From Ziziphus jujuba (Eukaryota; Streptophyta; Magnoliopsida; Rosales; Rhamnaceae): DNA of 64,000 nucleotides. The DNA lies in assembly GCF_031755915.1 (NCBI RefSeq), contig NC_083383.1:31723501-31787500 (forward strand). The letters run 5' to 3'. The position numbers and the translations under genes were made by a program. Each line of letters starts with the position of its first letter. Within the stretch, counting starts at the first letter, position 1. Of this stretch, positions 56,700 through 64,000 are shown piece by piece. Below the pieces are notes generated by a model, which worked only from the letters and a program-made list of their open reading frames with translations, was not told the origin of the DNA and searched no databases.

Positions 56700-59190
56700 C
56701 AAATAGAACTAAATTTTTAACCTTTTTTTTTTTTTTTTGGGTCATATATACAGCTACATTAATTCAATTATTATTATTATTTTTTTTTTGGGGGGTTTGT
56801 TGGATAAATTAATTCAATCGAAAGTAAGAATTTTGAATTTGAGTTGATTGATATTCGATCAGTTTTTTGGAGTGACCAAAGCCGATACTATCTATGCAAG
56901 TTCAAATATTAAAAAAAAGAAAAAAATTTAATTGGTAGAGTAACTGAATATAATATCAGTCTGTTCTAGCTAGCCTTTCAAGTATCTTTTTTTTTTTTTT
57001 TTTTTTTGGTAATAGCCTTTCCAGTACCTAAAATAAACGCATAGGCAACTTTAATTTACATTAGATTAAAATTATATCATGCAAATTCCTTTGTTTGTTT
57101 TTTTTTTTTCTAAAAATAATTAATTAAAGTTTATAACAGTTTGGAGATCACAATTACCTTAATTCTGTGCTTGGTCAAAATAAATAAATAATTTAGCCTT
57201 ATAATAATATTCATGATTAAGGATGCTAGCTAGAGCTTCAATTGAGAGACCAATATTTTTGACAGTGATCAAGGTTCTCTTGAAATCTTATAAGAATATA
57301 TGTTATTTAATTTGACATATATCTATATATATATTTGTTTAATTTTAGTATTCAACCTCTGTAATTTGCAATTTTAATCCAAAAGTCTCTAAAATAAAAT
57401 ATAAGCTGGTAAGTTGTTATTTATTTTGATGAATTTATTTCCTTTATTCTCATAATATAATATAACATATATATATATATATGTTTTCTATGAATTCATA
57501 ATTGTAGTTATTACTAACAATTATTGTTGTTAAAAAAAATTTTATAGACTTTATGTTTCTTTAGTACTGCTTTAATTTTTTTCTTAATATCTTAATTCAA
57601 ATAGATTGGTTAGGCCTATTTTTAGAACAAAAGTCTAAAAGAAATAATAAATCATAAATAAAAACATGACTTGAAATACAAACTTTATTAAAAAAAAAAA
57701 TCAAATTCTTTTCCAAATTCATGTATAGCTTACAGAATAATAAATTTTAGATAAAAAAAAAATCTATTCTTCAAAAATAATATTTAATTAAGGCTCCAAG
57801 TATTGTTTGTTGCCTAGGACCTAAAAAATGTTTGATGCTGCCTTGGTGGTATAACTAATTATAAGTCTAAGTGTCTATTTAATAATTTTTTTTTTTGAAA
57901 AACAAAAACTCTTTTATTAAAAAATAAGGATGTTTTGCAAAAGTTAACAAGCATTTATTTTAAAAAAAAAAAAAAAAAGAATTTAACTATTTTAGAGAAG
58001 CTAAAATTTTGAACTTCTTTAAAAAAAAAAAAAAAAAACCTATATAGAAACTTAATGTACATTTAATGCAGTTTTTTTATTTGTAACTAAATGCTTATTA
58101 GTTTTTTAATAATTGTTTTTTTAAAAAATATCTATCACATAAAATTCTGCCTACTAAAACTATATTTTTATCGGCTATACCAAATAGATGCTTAGGACAA
58201 TACAGCTAACTATGAGTAATTAATGTGTGTTTAATGAGTTTTTAATGCATCAAAGGGTGTGGCAATTACCACTTTTATATGAGTTGTTAAATGAAACTTA
58301 AAAGTTTTCAATAATGGGTCCATTTAGCCTCCATTTTTTTATTTTTTTTCCTGGCTTCTTGATTATTAGACTGAAAGAACTGTAAGCCTTTTCATCTGTA
58401 TTCGAAGCTACATGTTAATCGGTTACTTGTAAAAGTGATGTTTTGGAGATAGACTGTCAATTGGATGGATATATCTGACTTTCTGAATTTGTCATTTGGT
58501 TAGTCAATTCAGTATTGTCCCTAGCTCACATCGCCAGTCTTTTTTAACGTGCCACTCCACTTACAACATTATTTTCATATGGTTTCTTATTAGAGAAAAA
58601 AGTGTAATATCTAATTTAAAATCTTCAACTCCTCAACTTGTTCCTCGCAGGGTCACTCCTCACGACATTCTCTCCTCCAACTCTCTCAACCTTTTCCTTG
58701 GTTCTGTCTGTAATCAGGTACAACTTCTTTCTTTCACCAAGGGTATCTTTGGACCTTGGAAAACACTAGGAAAAAGGCAAGAAAATTTTTTTTGAGGGAT
58801 TTTAAAATCACATGTTTAGCTGTAAAATAATGGCATTTGCGGAATAAATGCCATACATTTTGTTTATCTTGTATTGGGTATATTTTTAAATTTAGGAATA
58901 GATGTTCCTGATAAATCTCTATTTAAAGGAACAGTTATTTTTTAAAAAAAGAAAAAAAAAATCTGAAAATTGTTATTTCTATATTTTAATTTAGATAAAC
59001 TTCAAAAATATTTTTACAAATTTTAATAAATTTAGATTTATATGTACTTTTTATATATTAAAAATACATAAATAAATAAATATAAAATTAAATTGTTAAT
59101 TAATTTTTATAAAATTTACATTTTGTACTTTTTTTTTAAAAGGATAATTTTTAACCCATAAAATTAGATTTATACTGATCATCATATATT
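56700..59190. other. AT-rich spacer, no gene recognised
   Basis: T- and A-homopolymers throughout. 57228-57340 resembles 13700-13800 ('caattgagagaccaatatttttga', 'aaggttctct'). 58600-58720 has a short frame LVPRRVTPHDILSSNSLNLF ending at a GTACAA, not recognised. Confidence 0.5.
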
Positions 59191-59416
59191 AAATTTAACA
59201 TTTTAAAAAAATATATTTATAAAGGCTAAACTTTAATTATTATTAATATTTTTACCAATTATATAAATATAATTTTTTTTTATTTTTTATTCCTATAAAT
59301 AATTATTTCTATTATTTTAGGAATAGTAATTCTATATGTCAAATGTATATGATGTGATAACAGTTAATTAGCTTATTTTTTTATTTGCTTTTCTTTTCAC
59401 TTATCCATATTTATAT
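59191..59416 (+). repeat. Copy of NHL upstream DNA (matches 5341-5560)
   Basis: Shared 'aaaggctaaactttaatt', 'tttttaccaatt.tataaatata', 'aataattatt.ctattatttta', 'aacagttaattagc' and 'cttatc.atatttatatt'. It stops where the LTR at 59417 begins, and the N-terminal NHL stub lies beyond that LTR at 62.8 kb. Confidence 0.8.
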
Positions 59417-62360
59417 TTTCAGGATCTGTCCAAAATTCCTCACCGGAATCCTAGACAATCCTTGATCCCAGGAAAACCCTACCGGACCCTCCAATGGAAA
59501 ATCCGGCAGAACCTCCCCTAAGGGTTGGACTTACCCCAAATTTCCTGCACTGAAAACACACTTCTATATTCATCCCCTTATTCCTCCCACAATACTACAA
59601 GTTGATTCCACAAATTTACAGCACTTCAAATGAATAACAGTAATCCAGTGCATAATTAATACATAAATGTCCGAGACAGTATACAGAGCTTCATGAAGTA
59701 CTATTAAGCATAGAATACAACAGGGAGGAAAGAAATAATACAATTGAAATAAATGAAGACAAAGGTACTTCTCGAACTAAACAACAACGAAGATTTGGTT
59801 CGCCCTGAAAGAACGTCTACCACCCTTTGCACCTAAGGGAACAGAATTTAAAAACGTGAGATGCTAATCATCTCAGTGAGTGACTCTATCTACTGAACAC
59901 TTTTAATATTAATAATATAATCAATAAAGGAATTTAATTAATACCAACAATTAGATAAATAATAAATAATAAACATTTGAAAGTAATACTTTCTCTCAAA
60001 ACCCTCACTATTCACTCCGTTGGAAATGTTCCCTTTTTAAAACATTTTCACAAAACCCGATATTCGTATTTCTCGAAAACCAAGGGATCAATTAACTTAA
60101 TAAACAATAGGTAAATACCCCAAATATAAATAAAATGTAATAAAATATAATAATTAATTTTTGAACACTTTGGGGTTTGAAATTTCCATCTGAAAATTTA
60201 TACTTGACGCACCACACCATATACCAGTGATGCCATCCGATACCCAGCGTCCCAAACACCGACTGGCGGGGAGATTAAAGAGAGAAACTTGCATACGGTA
60301 CTTCGGCGTCTCGACAGTACCGCTGCTGAAACCGTCATCCCGGCCACAGAGGGGGCGACTATGTGCACTATATAAAACATGCCTGCCTTCAGTCCAATGG
60401 CAACTCATGGGAGATATAATAACTTGCACGCTAACCACATATACAACCAGAACACCAATACTGTATGAGTGCATCTAAAATAATTATTAAATTAATTATT
60501 ACCGTACCAATTTTCCAAAATCACCATGGGAAATATACCAATTTTCAAATTCACCATCCCACATTTTCTTTTAACATTTCCGGTATGAAACCATCGATAA
60601 CGATATAAAAATAATTTTTTTTGTAACTCGAGGTTTAACAAATAATATTCCATGGGCATAATTATAAAATTTAAACCACCAATTAAACCAATTATGCCCA
60701 AAAATAATATTAAAAACCCAAATACAATTAATTAATGAAAATACTTTGCTCATGTGTAATAAATACCATTAAATCACAACAATAAAAATCAGGGTTTTTG
60801 AATAACCCAAAATTCCGTTTAACACCAACAAACATATTCGGTGACATTACATATATTAATTAATCATAATTTAATAGTCCCAAAAATAGTTTTGAAGGTG
60901 GGTCACTCACCTCGAGCATGCAATTCAACCAAGATCCTCCATAGGATCGATCCTACAATTCACACGTGCTCCTAAAATATCAGCATTACACAAGATCAAA
61001 TATATTAATATTTTATTCAGATAAATAACACACGGTATTCGGGGGAGCTAACACAAACGAAGCTTACAACATGAGGATTAAGAATTGACCCTTACTTTTA
61101 AGAGATCGGACCCGAGGTAGTCGGAATCTCGCCGGGAAGGTTTCGGATTTTGGATCTCCGGATCTCACAAACTGCTGCGAGTTGGAGGAAACCAACTTCA
61201 GATCTGGGTTCAGGGGGTCGGAATTAGTGGAAGAGGATGGGCAGTGTGATTGGAAACTCATCAGAATAAAGTTTTCCGATGAGCCGCCGTGATCATTGGA
61301 CCATCACCGCCGACGGCGCGTCCGGTGGCCATTAGCCATGATTTTTTGGAGGACAGGTAGATCGAAGAACGGGTGAATGGATGGGACTGGCGGTGAGGCA
61401 AATGGAGGTCGGAATGAAGAGAAATATGGGTTTGAAGCAATCGGCGCCGCCGCCGAAAAACCTCAAATCCGAGCGCGTTGGCGGTTGGTTGGCCTTGATT
61501 TTTGGCTAGCCGACAGGTTTTCAGGTGGGTGTCAAGGTGGGGTGGCGCGTGTAGGTGGGAACTAACCAGACAATAGTCAACGGTGTTGGTGGTCTCTCCT
61601 CTCTCTCTCCTCCCCTCTTTCTCTCTCATTCCCCCCGGCCCACATGTGTTTTGGCCAACATAAAAGCCACCCGTTGGTGACAATGCTCACTCACGGGATT
61701 GGCTGAAAATAAAACACGTGGCACATACTATTCACTCAAGTTAAAATATATTAAAATATTATGGTATTCGGAAAATTTTGCATGTCCATAACTTTCAAAC
61801 CACATGTCCAAATCAGCGTGCCGCTAGTCTATGAACTCGTATCAACGAGTACTTCACAACCAGGCATGAGTCAAAGCTCAACTTTGCACGAACAAAAAGT
61901 CAACTCTCGCACCCTTTGGACAGTTTGGACCTCAACTTGTCTTCCTCGTAACTTTCAAATGGTGGCTTCGTTTTTTATGTGCTACTAGTCTATGAACTCA
62001 GATCGATGTGTACTCCACATGTCTAAATTGAACGTGCCACTAGTCTATGAACTCGTATCAACGAGTACTTCACAACCATGCGTGAGTCAAAGCTCAACTT
62101 TGCATGAACAAAAAGTCAACTCCGGCACCCCTTGGACAGTTTGGACCTCAACTTGTGTTCCTCATAACTTTCAAATGGTAGCTTCATTTTTTATGTGCTA
62201 CTAGTCTACGAACTCAGATCGATGTGTACTCTACAACGGTGCCTCAACCAATGCGAAATTATATCCGAAACAAAAAGTCAAAATTTTGACCCCACTCGAT
62301 CAACGGTCAATCTCGGTCAACGTGCAAAAATTCTGATGTACTTGGGGACAGGGTGTTACA
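59417..62360 (-). mobile_element. LTR of the 3-kb family, reverse orientation
   Basis: Read in reverse it begins TGTAACACCCTGTCCC and ends near TCCTGAAA, slightly mutated. It contains the reverse of all family landmarks: GTGAGTGACC donor (60910), CCCTTAG acceptor (59833), the GC-rich block at 60215-60400, and the GC-rich frame at 61064-61683. No matching TSD (TATAT against TTAAG), so it is older or rearranged. More diverged than the other two copies. Confidence 0.85.
61800..62240. repeat. Tandem duplication of about 200 bp inside the LTR
   Basis: Two units share 'cgtgccactagtctatgaactcgtatcaacgagtacttcacaacca', 'gtcaaagctcaactttgca', 'aacaaaaagtcaactc' and 'ggacagtttggacctcaactt'. A third partial start follows at 62195. 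Confidence 0.9.
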
Positions 62361-62824
62361 TTAAGTCTTCTCTTATAAACCTTTACGTCACATCAAGGGC
62401 TACAATATAAGATTAAAAAAATGCTCAAATATATAGATTTAGTAATATATTAAAATGACATTTAAAAAAAGTTAACCATATCAGGACAAAGATAATTTTA
62501 AATATCTAACTTTCAGTGCAATCTAATTAGTTACCATATTAAAGAGAGCCTGGTTATATGTATTAGTTATTATATTAAAGAGAGCCTGGTTATATATATA
62601 TATATATATATGTTTATATATATAGGAGAAGTTTATAGTGTAGACAGTCTGCATGCGAACCGTATTATTGACGATGGTTTTTCCAAAAAAATCGTCAATG
62701 CTATATCTGTGTAATAATATTAACGATGGTTTTTTTAAAACCGTCATCAATAGTGCAGGTTCGTATGCAGACAATCCGTATTATAAAACGACTATATATA
62801 TATAATATAGATCGTTGTCTCTTT
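62361..62824. other. Spacer upstream of the NHL stub
   Basis: Has a 44-bp direct repeat with TATTAAAGAGAGCCTGGTTATAT at about 62536 and 62574, an (AT) run, and the MITE-like element at 62634-62785. Confidence 0.6.
62634..62785. mobile_element. MITE-like element with imperfect inverted ends
   Basis: TATAGTGTAGACAGTCTGCA...CGAACC at the left is roughly inverted at the right (GGTTCGTATGCAGACAATCC...TATA). Inner GACGATGGTTTTT / AAAACCGTCATC continues the pairing, so nearly the whole 152 bp can fold. No clear TSD. Confidence 0.65.
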
Positions 62825-62834
62825 TCCAATTAAA

Positions 62835-63052
62835 TTGAAGAATATTACTGAAAAATCAAAGGGATTTCAAGTGTTTCCTTGCGATCTCCATCAAAGTGTA
62901 GATGAATATCACGATCTCCCTCTAATTAAGAATGGGACGGCCTCCAACGCCAAAGCCAACGATAATCTGGTTTGCTGCCTAATATGCTCTTCCATTGGCT
63001 ATTTCATAGCAGCATGGAGTTAAGCTTGGTTGCGACTGTTAATAGTTCATAA
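62835..63052 (+). pseudogene. NHL-like N-terminal stub
   Basis: Reads GFQVFPCDLHQSVDEYHDLP, LIKNGT, and CCLICSSIGYFIAAWS then TAA, matching residues 2-55 of the gene at 6435 (GFPVHPSDLHLSAHEADLP, LIDNGT). The leader TTTCCAATTAAATTGAAGAA is also shared. The position of the 6435 ATG is AAG here, so there is no start codon. The match ends at about 63052, where a TRIM LTR piece begins. Confidence 0.8.
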
Positions 63053-63174
63053 TGTAACAGCCCAGTCCACCTACATGAAATATTATCCACTTTGGGCCCC
63101 GTCTGCACGGTTTTGTCAAAACACATATCAACGTTTTGTCAAAACAGTGCGGACAGGGCCCAATGTGACAGCCC
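63053..63174 (-). mobile_element. Rearranged TRIM LTR piece
   Basis: Begins TGTAACAGCCCAGTCCACCT like the LTRs at 64 and 27550. From about 63096 it folds back on itself (TGCACGGTTTTGTCAAAAC against GTTTTGTCAAAACAGTGCGG), ending GTGACAGCCC. It truncates the NHL stub. Confidence 0.7.
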
Positions 63175-64000
63175 TGTAACACCCCGTACCAAAAAATATA
63201 CATGATTAAATAAGTTTGACCTAGTGAACAATATATGGGTTCAAGTTGACTTGTTCAATAGCTAGTATTCTTGGTTTGACTAAGGTACTATTGTGTAGAT
63301 CTTGTCGATACGAGTTCATAAACTGATGGCACGCCAACTTCTAAGTTACGGATAAAAAGTTATAGTTCTAAAAATTTTTAAGCATAAGTTTTAAATCAGC
63401 GTCCAAGCCAGTCCCCAGTTTTTGTCTGTTAGTGACCCAAGGCTTTATATAAGCCTAGGTAAGCATGTCAAACAGGAAACAAAGCCCAAAATATCCATTT
63501 CTTCCCCAAAAACTGAGAAATTCTCTCCTCAGACCCGTGGATCCGAACTGGATCGTTTCGACCCGTTTACTGTCAAATCAGATCACCGCTGTTTTTCCCA
63601 TTTTCGACCAACCACCACTTACACGCACTGAAAAACTAGAAAGATCACTTAAAGGCGAGCTCAGCCGTGAAATTTCACGGCAAGAAGTGGCCGGATGCGC
63701 CCAGATTGGGCCGGTAAAGTCTGCGACAGCCGGCGAGGTGGGTCGCCAGATTTTCTCATTTCTTGGCCTTTTCAGGCCAACTCATACACCTTTTCCACTA
63801 TTTTCGACCCCTCTAAACTCATTTCCATGGTTATTTTGTCCAGATTCCTCACCGTTTGAAAGATTCGACAACAGGAAGTTCGGTCGATGCTTCAACAGTG
63901 TTTTCCAGCCATCGGAGGAAACTTTGGACCAAGATGAGCATACTGATGAGTTCCTTGTCTCTTGGACTTTCCGTCAGTATAAAGTTTGTGAATTTTGGAG
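63175..64000 (+). mobile_element. Start of another 3-kb-type LTR (divergent subfamily), runs off the right edge
   Basis: TGTAACACCCCGTACC, then text parallel to the family: 'cgatacgagttcataaactgatggcacgc', 'aagttacgg', 'aaagttat'. A CG-richer part with 'gtgaaatttcacggcaagaagtggccggatgcgccc' corresponds to 'aaatttcacggcgaacggccgccggacgcgccc' of the copy at 39484. The GA tract is absent and other parts differ. Confidence 0.75.

Noticed and set aside
60154..60478. Open frames on both strands in the reversed LTR
   Set aside because: Same GC-rich LTR block as 41460-41640 and 54980-55150.
1..64000. CRISPR arrays, rRNA, tRNA, prophage or bacterial operons
   Set aside because: None found by reading; direct repeats present are transposon LTRs, tandem duplications or microsatellites, as in a plant nuclear genome.

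Overview
This is a plant nuclear, gene-poor and AT-rich window. It is almost certainly from a eudicot: the evidence is plant-type LINE and Copia proteins, a TRIM retrotransposon, hAT-type MITEs, an NDR1/HIN1-like (LEA_2) gene family and plant SKOR/GORK-type K+ channel exons. A woody rosid is only a guess. Most of the DNA is transposon remains and diverged AT-rich spacer. I see no rRNA, tRNA, CRISPR array or bacterial-style operon.

Layout. About 0-4.4 kb: a decayed LINE on the minus strand, split by a complete TRIM of only 345 bp. 4.4-8.6 kb: spacer around the one convincing intact gene, an LEA_2/NHL-like membrane protein (6435-7313, +). 8.6-14.6 kb: an old LTR end, a segment duplicated near 52 kb, a broken fragment resembling plastid ribosomal protein S9, and possible orphan exons. 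14.6-19.5 kb: a LINE 3' fragment and a degenerate Copia element. 19.86-20.49 kb: a second NHL copy without its N-terminal part. 21.0-22.0 kb: a solo LTR with a 5-bp target-site duplication (TSD).

22.4-48.8 kb is a zone of nested duplications. It holds several broken pieces of a SKOR/GORK-like outward K+ channel (S1-S2, S4-S5-pore-S6 with the GYGD filter, and more diverged copies), three copies of a proline-rich first-exon-like sequence, four 540-bp hAT-like MITEs with 8-bp TSDs, a solo TRIM LTR, and a 1.4-kb foldback structure carrying a channel exon in its loop. A 3-kb solo LTR (39484-42466) lies between two pieces of a channel copy.

50.0-63.1 kb: three more NHL copies on the minus strand, all damaged (one by what looks like a single nucleotide), and one N-terminal stub on the plus strand at 62.8 kb. 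Two further members of the 3-kb LTR family are here, and a related LTR runs off the right edge. All three 3-kb LTRs share a potential intron (GTGAGTGACC donor, CCY-TAG acceptor) and a long GC-rich open frame.

No multi-gene pathway can be claimed. The coherent biological signal is two tandemly expanded and mostly decayed membrane-protein families (NHL-like and K+ channel-like) whose copies were duplicated, inverted, broken and reshuffled by transposons. First codons were checked by hand: several open frames begin with TTG, and true ATG positions are given where they exist.
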